Positions 31,343-42,040 of a stretch of DNA of 64,000 bases are shown here, in pieces. Both the position numbers and the translations under genes were made by a program. The notes beneath the pieces were generated by a model that saw nothing but the letters and a program-made list of their open reading frames with translations, was not told the origin of the DNA and ran no database searches. How positions within the stretch are numbered: the first letter of the stretch is position 1; each line of letters opens with the position of its first letter. The stretch is from Cherax quadricarinatus (Eukaryota; Arthropoda; Malacostraca; Decapoda; Parastacidae): positions 45,696,234 through 45,760,233 of the forward strand of contig NC_091298.1 in NCBI RefSeq assembly GCF_038502225.1, given 5' to 3'.

Positions 31343-32640
31343 GAGGCTGTGATGCACAAACACACCTTGTTACTGAGGAAGATGGAACATCTCTACTGTG
31401 TAGATCACAAGGTAGTTCATGATCTTGAATACTGGCTGTATCAGGAGAATTCATCATTCTTAGCACACTGTCCTTCTGTTGGACAAAGCTATTTCTTGCT
31501 ACCAGGCTCAGTATTCTTCTGCTTCATGGCAGATGCCAGATTTATAAGATATATCCCTCCAGTGTTTGGAACTAATCTAGCAGAAAATAATATCTGAGTT
31601 CAAAAAGGAGAATTAGTGTACAATAACAAAGCAGAGCCATACTCTCAGAGGGCAACTTAAGGCCTAGAGTGCTGTTGTAAAATAATGTTAGAACTTTTTT
31701 GTCAGAGAAAAGACAGTCTCCCTGTTAATAGTGTGTTATACACAGTGTTAGTGTACACCACAGTAGTACCGTAGTATATAGATATATAGTATATGATAAG
31801 GTGAAATTTAAAAGTGAAGTGCTAGGCCTAAAGAGGCAGGTTCATCTTGTAAACAGTTGCCAGCAGTCGCCAGAACCCTCCCACGCAGGTCAGCTAGCGT
31901 ACCTGACATGCAAATTAGTGATATCAGGGGCCAAACATTCCTGTTGTAATACGAAGAGGTGCAAAATCTCGAGGAAATACGAAAAGTGTACAGTTTTGTA
32001 GAAATACCATAAACACTGTACAAATGTTAGTACTTATTGTGATGGAGTGACGTATACAGTTTGTGGTAATGCACTTAACCTGTAGTTAGCAGCGGTCTCA
32101 ATATACACAATGAAAATCAAATGTTCCTCCAGTAATCTTCATCTACAGAAGCCATCAACAACCAGTCATGCAACTTATACTTTCTGTATCAAACTGAACA
32201 CATGTTACTCTGTTAAATATTTTTCCAGTAGTCCTTTTCATGAGCTAGTCCAAAATCACCCAGTGATCCACTAATCCGGATTCGCTCGGATTGTCTGGAT
32301 TGCCTGTTTTTGTCCAGTGATCGGATTCTGACAGATTCGTTGATAACAAGGTGTCCTTTGACTGGTTTCATTAACTGACAGACCTTTATATGCCCTCATC
32401 AAACACCCATACAGTAACTACAACAAATAGATACATTACAGATTCACAGATCTACTGTTAAGGTGATCGTTAGTAAAAATATATAGTGATCCACAAACCG
32501 GATTCTTCCGGATTTGCCAGATTTGGGCAGATTCAGATGGTTTTCATTGGAAATTAAGCCAAACTGGAAGATCTGTTACAAAAAATTAAATACTTCGAGG
32601 AATTATAGACTAGCTAGGTAGCAGAGTTGTCAAGTATTGT
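31343..32640. other. Unassigned, possibly 5' leader of LINE copy B
   Basis: No gene was found. The stretch ends just before the first zinc-finger codons of LINE copy B (32659). Two similar motifs, GTGATCCACTAATCCGGATT (about 32264) and GTGATCCACAAACCGGATTC (about 32487), suggest an internal duplication. Its role as a LINE 5' untranslated region is only a guess from position. Confidence 0.3.
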
Positions 32641-32658
32641 AAGATGACCACCACCATG

Positions 32659-33647
32659 AAGATCTGTGTAGTCTGCAGAAAGGGTCAGGGACGAAAACAT
32701 GCCTGGATTGCTGCTATTTCAGTGGTCAATGGTCCCATGGTATATGCAGGGGTTTTATACCAGTGACCACACTTGACATAAACTCAGAGAGATGTTTTTG
32801 GGTCTGCCCAAATGAGATACACCTGTATGAGGAAATTACTTCTATATTAAAAGACAAAAACACCAATAAAAGATCATTCTTGTAAGACATGTCATCATGG
32901 TATGACAGCTGGGAAAATACGATGGGTGGTAGGGACGGGGCTGTCTTGGACAGTGATCCTGAGGGTGTTAGTGCTGTTCTGGAGGACAGTGCTGAGGGTG
33001 CTAGTGTAGTCCTGGAGGACAGTACTGAGGGTGCTAGTGTAATGCTGAAGGAAAGTGCTCCAGAGGGTTCTAGTGAAGTCCTGGAAGACAGTGCTCGTGA
33101 GGTTACTAGTGTTGTCCTGGAGGACAGCAAAGACAATGCTATTCAGTCCACAGAGGTTCAAAATAGAGATACAGCTGGAGATGGACCAAAAGGGGGTGAT
33201 GCCTCAGGGAATAGTGTTGACACAGTACCAGCAAAACCTGGTGGAAGCACTGATGTCCATACAAGGGTGAAAGATAGGGAGGAAACAGGAAAAATAAATG
33301 CACCACCAGCAAACACAGCTATAATAAATCCTAGGAAACAGAATTACAATATATATAAATACTATGCCTTGGGTATCTGCAGGCATGGTATATCTGGTAA
33401 AATAGGTGAGACATGCACCTTTGACCATCCCAAAAAATGCTGCACCCACATGACAACAGGAGAGTGCAACTTGCCCTCCTGTAACTTATTTCACCCAGAA
33501 ATGTGTCACTCATCAATCCTTGAAAGACAATGCTACAACGCATACTGCCAGACACATTATCTAAAGGGGACTAGAAGACACAGACCAGCCAGACTATGGG
33601 GCACAAAGAAGGGGAGCCACAACCTCTCCAGGGACAAGGTTTTTTAG
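32659..33647 (+). pseudogene. LINE copy B ORF1: PHD-like and CCCH-like zinc-finger protein
   Basis: The leader reads KICVVCRKGQGRKHAWIA and, after a frameshift, CFWVCPNEIHLYEEITSIL; together these resemble a PHD finger, a domain known in ORF1 of CR1-like LINEs. From 32889 a 252-residue frame follows: a Glu/Asp/Ser-rich tandem region (VLEDSAEGASV-type repeats, residues about 15-80), then a Cys/His cluster (CRHGISGKIGETCTFDHPKK, then CCTHMTTGECNLPSCNLFHP and CYNAYCQTH, about 155-230) spaced like RNA-binding CCCH fingers. The next frame continues toward the endonuclease (TENTSGAEARTFASSPEQQI), so ORF1 and ORF2 may once have been one frame. It is a transposon protein, not a host gene. Confidence 0.65.
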
Positions 33648-33795
33648 GGCCAGGAGGGAAAAAAGACTGGCAAGAAATGACAATAATCCTACACCAACAG
33701 AAAACACTTCTGGAGCAGAGGCACGGACATTTGCCTCTAGTCCAGAACAACAGATATTAAAGCCAGCAAATGAAACCCCTTAAATTCCACCAATA

Positions 33796-36149
33796 CAGTG
33801 GTCCCTCGTTTATTGTCATTAATCCGTTCCTGGAAGTGCAACGATTATTGAAAAAGACAATTTTCGAATCAATTTTCCCCATGAGAAATAGTGTAAACAC
33901 AATTAATCCGTTCCTGACACCCAGAAGTATTAAAACAAAAAATTTTTTTACATGAAATATAGATGTAGTACATAAACAATACAATGGGACATGGTGAATG
34001 AAACATTAACAGCATAACATTTACCTTTATTGGCGATTCTTCTTAGTCTATGGAAGACTGGAGGAGGAGAGAGATTGGATTAGTTACTGTTTGGAAGGGG
34101 AATCCCCTTCCATCAACACCTTAAGTACCAAGTCCTTTTCTGGGGTTACTTCTCTTCTCTGTTTCTTAATGCCACTAGGACCAGCTTGAGAGTCACTGGA
34201 GTCCTGTCTCGCAAAAAATGTCCAGAGAGCTCTGTTTCTGGTGTCTCTTTAAAACTTCCCTGAAATGGGCCAAGACTCTGTCACTGTACAAGTTGCCGAT
34301 ATGGCTTGCAACATCCTTCTCAGGGTGATGTTTCTCCATAAATCTTTCCATCCTACCCCACATTTCAAAAATCTCCCTAATTTCTGAAGAAGGCACCTTC
34401 TTCCATCTCTCTTCCTCCTCCTCTGCAGCAAGATTCTGAGCTGCGATCTGTTGCTGTTCCTGCTGAAGCTCTTGCAGCTCCTCAGTGGTTAGCCCTTCAT
34501 TGTGGTCCTCCACCAACTCTTCCACATTCTCCAAACTCACATCCAACCTCATGGAACTCCCCAATGCCACAATAGAGTTCACAACTGACATAGGCTCATC
34601 AGGGTCAGCCACAAACCCTTCAAAATCCCTCTTGTGAACACAATCTGGCCACAATTTTCTCCAAGCAGAGTTCAAAGTCCTGGTAGTCACTCCCTCCCAA
34701 GCCTTACCTATAAGGCTTATGCAATGGAGGATACTGAAGTGTTCTTTCCAAAACTCTCTTAGGGTCAAGTGAGTGTCTGAGGTCACATTAAAACACCTTT
34801 GAAACATTGCTTTGGTGTAGAGTTTTTTAAAGTTTGAAATGACTTACTGGTCCATGGGCTGGAGGAGAGGAGTGGTATTCGCAGGCAAGAACTTTACAGT
34901 GATGAACCCAAACTCCTGCAGAATTAGGTCATCCAAGTTTGGAGGATGAGCAGGTGCATTGTCCATTACTAGGAAGCACTTGAGATCCAATTTCTTTTCC
35001 AGGAGGTAATTCTTCACACTAGAGCCAAACACTTCATTGAACCACTTGACGAAAATTTCCCTTGTGACCCATGCCTTTTATTAAATCTCCAAAACACACA
35101 CAATTTACTCTTCATAACATTGTTTTTTTGAACACTCTGGGATTTTCAGAATGGTACACTAGTAACGGCTTCACTTTGAAATCCCCACTAGCATTAGTAC
35201 AGAACATGAGAGTCAGCCTGTCTTTCATAGGTTTGTGTCCTTGCAGTGCCTTTTCCTCCTGTGTAATGTAGGTCCTCTTTGGCATTTTCTTCCAAAAGAG
35301 GCCTGTTTTGTCACAACTGAACACTTGTTCAGGTTTCAGTCCTTCAGCCTCTATGTACTCCATGAATTTACTTATGAATTTTGTAGCTGTAATTTTGTCC
35401 GAACTGGCAGCCTAACCATGCCTTATCACACTGTGTATGCCACTACGGTTCTTAAATCTCTCAAACCAACCTTTGCTGGCCTTAAATTCACAAATATCAG
35501 TACTCGTTGCAGGCAATTTCTTTACCAGATCATCAGGCAAGTGCCTAGCCTTTTCACAAATAATCGACGTCATAAGACTATCTCCTGCTAATTGTTTCTC
35601 GTTTATCCACACCAATAATAACTTCTCAACCTCTTCGAGTACTGGTGATCTCATTTTTGTCAGCACATTTACCTCCTTTGCAACAACAGCCTCCTTGATT
35701 TCCTTTTTCTTGGCCACGATGGAAGATATGGTTGTACGGGATTTGTTATACATCCCGGCCAGTTTGGCCACACGTACCCCACTTTCATATTGTTCATTGA
35801 TGTTTTTCTTAAATTCAGTCATATTTCTCACCTTCTTTACCAAAGGCTTGGCACTAGGAGCTTTCTTTGGAGCCATGGTAGCTTATTTAGCACTTGCAAG
35901 CACTAAAATGAATGGAATATTATGAAATATTTCATATGAACACGTAAGGGAACCGTCGCTCACTTGTAAACAATGGCACACTGGCTGGGAAGGAAAGGCC
36001 GAGGCGGCTCAGAGCCATGAGTACGCGTCCAGGATGATGGACGATTAGCGAGTCAACCGACCATTTGCGAGCCAACGTTTGGACTAAAATAACGCAACAA
36101 TTTCTGAAAAGGACGACTATCGAGCCCGACTATTATTGAGAGACCACTG
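33796..36149 (-). mobile_element. Tigger-like transposon copy 2, inserted in LINE copy B
   Basis: The ends CAGTGGTCCCTCGTTTATTG and (reverse) CAGTGGTCTCTCAATAATAG are flanked by TA at 33794-33795 and 36150-36151. Length is 2354 bp, about the same as the intact copy at 49275. It is in the opposite orientation to the LINE. Confidence 0.92.
34193..35876 (-). pseudogene. Tigger-like transposase, broken
   Basis: It reads from MAPKKAPSAKPLVKKVRNMT at 35876 through the helix-turn-helix (YESGVRVAKLAGMYNKSRTT) and KASKGWFERFKNRSGIHSVI to a stop after RHG. It resumes at 35363 (MEYIEAEGLKPEQVFSCDKT), with the first catalytic box changed from DETG to DKTG. A gap follows, then LVMDNAPAHPPNLDD (second aspartate) and NTTPLLQPMDQ (third) at 34844-35032. 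The C-terminal acidic region ends in SLDIFCETGLQ at 34193. There are at least three frame breaks. The family is pogo/Tigger with a CENP-B-type DNA-binding half and a DDD catalytic half. Confidence 0.88.
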
Positions 36150-36151
36150 TA

Positions 36152-36858
36152 TAACATTTGTCTTTGCAAACATGCAGGGTCTAAGGCCATCAAAAGAAAC
36201 AAAATTCCTTACATCAAGGGATTGCTCATGGAGTCAATTGCAATAACAAAAAAAAAAAAAAGCACAATACCGTGACTGGAACGATACACAAATAACCTGC
36301 ACATAGAAGAGAGGAGCTTACGATGACATTACGGTCTAACTTGGACCAATTACAGCATTCACAGAGACCCACATAAAGGATCATTATGACAAAGAAATAT
36401 GGATCCCAGGCAACAAGGGGGAATTGGTCTGTACATCAGAGTCGCTCATTTGCACAGAACTACTGAACACCTCAAATGAGATAGTTGAAGTTTTGGCGGT
36501 AAAGACTGTAAACCAAAACCTTTTCATTGTGGTGGTTTACAAGCCTCCAGATGCAACTTCCCAGCAATTCCAGGAGCAGCTTGTGAAAATTGACCACTGT
36601 CTAGAAAATCTCCCAACTCCTGCCCCAAACATCTTATTACTAGGAGATTTCAACTTGAGACACCTAAAATGGAGAAGTATAGCAAACAATGTTTTAGCAG
36701 AGATCACCCCAGGAGACAGCTCAGATGAAAATCCACACACACACGAACTATTAAATCTCTGCACCAAATTCACCTTAAACCAACAAACAGTAGAGCCTAC
36801 AAGACTAGAAAATCCACTGGCTGGACGGACCTCATCTTCACTAACAACGACGATCTGA
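36152..36858 (+). pseudogene. LINE copy B endonuclease domain
   Basis: It begins TFVFANMQGLRPSKETKFLT with several stops up to 36420, then an open frame. VLAVKTVNQNLFIVVVYKPP and NILLLGDFNLRHLKW are the central strands of an APE-type endonuclease: the GDFN motif carries the catalytic Asp and Asn. The C-terminal SDH box follows in another frame (NTLRSQNNRG near 36890, where TCAGATCAC encodes SDH). The enzyme nicks target DNA for target-primed reverse transcription. The frame breaks make it inactive. Confidence 0.78.
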
Positions 36859-37336
36859 CACATAATATAACTATCAAAGACAATACACTCAGATCACAAA
36901 ATAATAGAGGTACAGACATGTATGCACAGGGCTTCTGACCAGCAAAATGTAAGCAGTCATGAAGGTCTCTTCACGATATTCAATTTCAATAACAAAAACA
37001 TAGTGGGATCAAGTAAACCATGTCCTAAATGAAACAAGCTGGGAAGATATTCTAAACAACACTGATCCGAACATTTGTCTTGAAAAAATGAATTCTTTGG
37101 TTCTTGAGATCTGCTCAAGACACATTCCATTAAGAAAAAGAAAGAGAAGATGTAAACTAGAAAGAAACGCTCTATATACAGACGAAGGCGAAGAGTCACA
37201 GAGCTGCTGAGTGGGACCAATATATTGGAAATGTGAAGGGAGGCACTAGTCACTGAAATTGTAAATATTGAACTTAAGCTGAAGGAATCTTACAGGAGAC
37301 AAGAATCACAGGAAGAACTAAAAGCCATAAAGGAAA

Positions 37337-38817
37337 TTGAAAAACAAAACAAAATACTTCTTCTCTTATGCCAGATCTAAGAGAAAAACAACATCCAGTA
37401 TTGCGCCCCTGCTTAGGCAGGATGGGACATACACAGATGACAGCCAAGAAATGATTGAGATACTAAAGTCCCAATATGACTCAGTGTTCAGTGAGCCAAT
37501 GCCCAGACTAAGGATCGACAACCCAAGTGAATTCTTTATGAATAAAGCCCAATATTTGGCCATCCCAAAACTCTCGGATACTATCCTAACTCCACAAGAC
37601 TTTGAAGAGGCAGTAAATGACATTCCCATGCACTCTGCCCCAGGCCCAGACTCATAGAACTCCGTGTTAATCAAGAATTGCAAGAAGCCCCTATCGCGTG
37701 CCTTCAGCATTTTATGGGGAGGGAGCATGGACACAGGGGTTATCCCACACACACTAAAAACAACAGACATAGCTCCACTCCACAAAGGTGGTAGTAAAGC
37801 AATTGCAAAGAACTATAGACCGATAGCACTAACATCCCGTATCATAAAAAATCTTTGAGAGGGTTCTAAGAAGCAAGATCGCCAACCACCTACATACCCA
37901 TCATTTACACAACCCAGGGCAACATGGGTTTAGAGCAGGTCGCTCCTGCCTGTCCCAGCTACTGGACCACTATGACAAGGTCCTGGATGCTGTAGAGAAT
38001 AAACAAGATACAGATGTAGTATACAAATACTTTGCAAAAACTTTCGACAAGTGTGACCATGGTGTAATAGCACACAAAATGTGTGATAAAGGAATAACAG
38101 GAAAAGTTTGTGGATGGATCTATAACTTCCTGACAAATAGAACACAGAGTAAAGTCCCAGGCAGCCACGGTAAAAAGCTCTGTTCCACAAGGAACAGTGC
38201 TCTCTCCCATTCTATTCCTCATCCTCATTTCTGACACAGACAGAGATGTAAGTCATAGCTCCATGTCTTCCTTTGCGGATGACACCCGGATTACCATGGC
38301 ATTGACCTCCATCGAAGACACCACAATACTCCAAGTGGACATCAACCAAATCTTCGAATGGGCCACTCACAACAATATGAAGTTCAACGAGGAGAAATTT
38401 CAACTGCTCAGATATGGGAAACTTGAAGAAATCAAAAATGTATCAGGGTATACAACAAATTCTAGCCATACAATAGAGCAGAAAAGTAATGTGAAGGACC
38501 TAGGAGTGATAATGTCAGAGGACTTTGCCTTGAAAGACCACAACAATGTATCTCCCTCATCTGCTAGGAGAATGGTAGGATGGATAATGAGAACCTTCAA
38601 AACTAGGGACTCCAAGCCCATGATGATTCTCTTCAAATCGCTTGTGCTCTCTAGGCTGGAATACTGCTGTACACTAACGGCCCCCTTCAAGGCTGGTGAC
38701 ATTGCAGACCTGGAGAGTGTACACACAACTTTCACGGAATACATAAGTGCGATAAGGCACCTAAATTACTGGGAATGGTTGAAGGTCCTTGATCTGTATT
38801 CCCTTGAATGCAGGTGA
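37337..38817 (+). pseudogene. LINE copy B reverse transcriptase
   Basis: KNKTKYFFSYARSKRKTTSS and SAPGPDS (then a stop) open it. LKTTDIAPLHKGGSKAIAKN and YRPIALTSRI follow, then shifted frames with GQHGFRAGRSCLSQLL and the FTKTFDKCDHGV box. ILFLILISDTDRDVSHSSMS and SFADDTRITMALTSIEDTTI (FADD active site, about 38270) are next. The thumb region (GVIMSEDFALKDHNN, GWIMRTFKTRDSKPMM) ends at CTLTAPFKAGDIADLESVHT and beyond. It is collinear with LINE copy A over the whole RT. Multiple frameshifts make it a dead copy. Confidence 0.85.
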
Positions 38818-39169
38818 GAGAGATACATAATAATATACACTTGGAAGATCCTGGAGGGATTGGTACCAAACCTGCACACAAAAATCACTCCATACGAAAG
38901 CAAAAGACTCGGCAGGAGATGCAACATTCCCCCGATGAAAAGCAGGGGTGCCACAAGTACACTGAGAGACAACACAGTAAGTGTCCGGGGCCCAAGACTG
39001 TTCAATTGCCTCCCAGCATACGTAAGGGGGATTACCAATAGACCCCTGGCTGTCTTCAAGAAAGAAATGGACAGGCACCTTAAGTCAGTACCTGACTAAC
39101 CGGGCTGTGGTTCATACGTCAGCTTGCATGCGGCCGGCCAGTAGTAACAGCCTGGTTGATCAGATCCTG

Positions 39170-39459
39170 TATCGTAGGGGTTCTTAAATGGAGATATCGA
39201 GGGTTGAAGGTAGACACACTTGTTGGATGGTAACATATATTGTCAGACTGAGGTGATGAGGAATGGAGCCCAGCCTTGCCGTGTTCTTGTCTGGATGGTC
39301 TGCCGCCGAGTGAGAGGGAGGCAGAGGTACGAGCCTACACATGTGCATCCCGTGACGTCACACAAAGTCACAGGCCTACAAGGGATCTCCTATCTAAAGC
39401 ACATGGATGATACTAATATGCTATGCTATATAACACAGGGATCAGCAACTATGCTGACA
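39170..39459. mobile_element. LTR-like insert in the LINE 3' end
   Basis: Comparison with LINE copy A (31230-31270) shows 290 extra bases flanked by CCTG at 39166-39169 and 39460-39463, a 4-base target duplication. The insert ends ATGCTGACA and, counting two flanking bases, begins TGTATCG, so TG..ACA ends are possible. A TATATAAC box sits near 39426. This fits a solo LTR, but no partner or coding part is present. Confidence 0.45.
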
Positions 39460-39706
39460 CCTGATCCACCGTGAGGCCTGGTCTCAGACCGGGCCACAGG
39501 GGCGTTGACCCCCGAAACCCTCTCCAGGTAAACTCCAGGTAAACACTGAACTTACACAGTGGTTTCATGCCTGTAATGGTATTTAGTAATATCACACACT
39601 ACATAAAAGGTAAAGAGCTGCTTGAAATAAATAATACTAATTTTTATTGAGTGAAATTATGTCAAGACTGAATAGTAAAATTTTTTTTATTGAACCCTGC
39701 CATTAA

Positions 39707-39988
39707 CCCTTAAACGGTCCAAACGTATATATACATCCACGCGCATAGCGCCCCAAATGTATATATACGTTTTCTTTGTCATTCATTCAACATTGCCACA
39801 TTAAGCCTGAGTCACCTAGACATGAGAGAATGGGTGTGCGCACTCACTGTATGCCATATTAAAATAATTGGGGATGCCTGGGTACCATATGCTCTTTTTT
39901 CCTTTTAAAAGAAAAGATTGTTTTTTTCCTCAAAAAAGTTGGGGCGCTACGCGAGTGAACGTATATATACGTTTGGACCGTTTAAGGG
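39707..39988. mobile_element. Complete piggyBac-type MITE, 282 bp
   Basis: TTAA at 39703-39706 and 39989-39992; ends TTAACCCTTAAACGGTCCAA and the exact reverse complement. Inverted ends extend inward through AACGTATATATACG, which recurs a third time at about 39760-39773. The interior is non-coding. It lies 571 bases before the Dscam exon at 40560. Confidence 0.9.
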
Positions 39989-39992
39989 TTAA

Positions 39993-40215
39993 AAAAAACC
40001 ATGGTACGAGTGGGGCTCCAACTCATGGCAAGTGAATGGTAAAACTCCAAGCCATTGTGTAAACCACTGGGCCAGCCAGCTCAGTGGCTTACACACTGCA
40101 GTTTTATGACTCACTTGCCAGGTTTTTACACCTGGAGCTTTACAACTCACTTGCCATGAGTTTGAGCCCCACCTGTACCATCATTTGTTTGCAATCATGT
40201 TATTATGATTTTGTG
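39993..40215. mobile_element. Two tRNA-derived SINE copies, head-to-head
   Basis: The minus-strand copy (39993-40080) reads GCTGGCTGGCCCAGTGGTTT from its 5' end, and the plus-strand copy starts at 40081 with CAGTGGCTTACACACTGCAG. The latter contains TGAGTTTGAGCCCC, a mutated B box, and ends in CACCTGTACCATCATTTGTT. The pair mirrors the arrangement at 15490-15870. Confidence 0.65.
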
Positions 40216-40559
40216 AGTCATGTTAATCCTGCCATTATTAACTGAAGTGCTGCATGATGTACAGTATGGCACATGTTAATTGCTTTATTCAGTACACATG
40301 TTTCAGGCCTATGACATCTGTACTAAACTCAATCAGGCTACATGTGCTTTATTCAGTACACTTTATAATTGCATTGAATGCATAGGGTAAAGATATATCA
40401 AACATACAAAATGACTGACAGAAATAAGACATTACCTAGTACAAACTGGCAGAAGCACCAGAAACCTTTAAATATTTTATGTTTGCTTTTAAAATCAGTT
40501 CACTGGAATCATTTATTCATGTTGAGAATATTCTATAAGTTTTTCATATGAACTTTCAG
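40216..40559. other. Intron end before the fifth Dscam exon
   Basis: No repeat is recognised. The final bases AACTTTCAG are a good splice acceptor with a short pyrimidine tract. Confidence 0.5.
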
Positions 40560-40699
40560 TACCAGATGCTCCAGCGGGGATCAAAGCTGTTGTGAGTTCT
40601 TCCACTACGATCCTTGTGACATGGCTGGCTCCACTGAAGGTCAATGGTGTCCTGACTAAGTACACTCTCTACATGGCTGTCAGCAGTGAGCAGAGGATG
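40560..40699 (+). CDS. Dscam: Dscam homologue, exon for first half of FN3 domain 4
   Basis: The 140-base exon enters in phase 1 and leaves in phase 0 at ATG/GTTAGT, the same phase pattern as the first-half exon at 5470. It encodes VPDAPAGIKAVVSSSTTILV, TWLAPLKVNGVLTKYTLYMA and VSSEQRM. VPDAP.. IK, TW..P and NGV.TKYTLY are FN3 features and match the fourth FN3 domain of Dscam, which precedes Ig domain 10. The second half of the domain is not in the remaining 23.3 kb of the window, so the next intron is longer than that. The upstream intron is 23,588 bases. Confidence 0.87.
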
Positions 40700-40802
40700 G
40701 TTAGTCACCACTCTTCAACACTGTTGTAATTATGGAATTGAATTCTGCAGTTTACGAGGCTTAGCTTCTTACAGGACTCATTAGTCTTGAAACCATGAAT
40801 AA

Positions 40803-40985
40803 TTTTTCTTCTATTAAGTGCACCTTCCTCCAGCCAAGGTAAGGTGACCCAAAAAAGTAACACAGATATCAAAACTCAAATGATCGTTCAAACTTGGGCA
40901 TCCAGGCACTGTACTACCTACCTCTAGGACTCGAGTCTGGCTAAACAGTTTCCCTAAATCCTTTCACAAATGTTACCTTGCTCAC
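40803..40985 (-). mobile_element. RTE-like LINE 3' tail, diverged
   Basis: CCAGCCAAGGTAAGGTGACC, then CCAGGCACTGTACTACCTAC and CTAGGACTCGAGTCTGGCTA follow the order of the RTE tails at 28640-28860. Non-coding. Confidence 0.6.
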
Positions 40986-41042
40986 ACCTCAACATGATGT
41001 CTGCCATAAACATCACTTACCTTCTCTTACTCCTGTAAATGT

Positions 41043-41970
41043 TCGAGGCTCCTCAGTTACTCCACCTCGGTTGCCCCACCTCTGTTATCCCACCTCAGCT
41101 GCCCCTCCTCAGCTGCCCCACCTCAGTTACCCCTCCTCAGTTACCCCACTTAAGTTACCCCTCCTCAGTAACCCCACCTCAGTAACCCCACCTCAATAAC
41201 TCCACCTCAGTAACCCCACCTCAGTAACCCCACCTCAGTAGCCCCACCTCAATAACCCCACCTCAATAACCCCACCTCAGTAACCCCACCTCAGTAACCC
41301 CACTTCAATAACCCCACCTCAGTAACCCCACCTCAATAACCCCACCTCAGTAACCCCACCTCAGTAACCCCACCTCAATAACCCCACCTCAGTAACCCCA
41401 CCTCAGTAACCCCACCTCAGTAACCCCACCTCAGTAACCCCACCGCAATAACCCCACCTCAACCCCACCTCAGTAACCCCACCTCAGTAACCCCACCTCA
41501 GTAACCCCACCACACTAACCCCACATCAGTAACCCCACCTCAGTAACCCCACCTCAACCCCACCTCAGTAACCCCACCTCAGTAACCCCATCTCAGTAAC
41601 CCCACCTTAATAACTCTACCTCAGTAACCCCACCTCAGTAACCCCACCTCAGTAACCTCACCTCAATAACCCCACCTCAATAACCCCACCTCAGTAACCC
41701 CACCTCAGTAACCTCACCTCAGTAACCCCACCTCAGTAACCCCACCTCAATAACCCCACCTCAGTAACCCCACCTCAGTAACCCCACCTCAATAACCCCA
41801 CCTCAATAACCCCACCTCAGTAACCCCACCTCAATAACCCCACCTCAGTAACCCCACCACAGTAACCCCACCACAGTAACCCCACCTCATTATCCCCACC
41901 TCAGTAACCCCACCTCAGTAACCCCACCTCAGTAACCCCACCTCAGTAACCCCACCTCAGTAACCCCACA
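41043..41970. repeat. 14-bp minisatellite array
   Basis: The unit is ACCTCAGTAACCCC with variants AATAACCCC and occasional 8-base shortened units. About 65 copies lie in a row. The array is C-rich on the + strand; there is no coding potential beyond repeat artefacts. Confidence 0.92.
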
Positions 41971-42040
41971 TTCTCTTTATTTCTCTGCACAGAATTCTGT
42001 GAATAATAATATTCATATTGCTCATTAGTGTCATAAATGA

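Larger units (their letters stand above)
32641..39544 (+). mobile_element. CR1-like LINE copy B, nearly full length, with two inserts
   Basis: Order of parts: zinc-finger leader and ORF1 (32659-33793), Tigger insert (33796-36149), endonuclease (36152-36858), reverse transcriptase (37337-38813), 3' end with GGCGTTGACCCCCGAAACCC and an AACTCCAGGT tail (39544), and an LTR-like insert inside that tail (39170-39459). Closing the Tigger gap at its TA rejoins the text to the codons for FVFANMQGL, the usual start of an endonuclease domain. Confidence 0.82.

Noticed and set aside
32889..33647. CCCH zinc-finger frame as a host RNA-binding protein gene
   Set aside because: It is collinear with a LINE endonuclease and RT after removal of a Tigger insert, so it is LINE ORF1.
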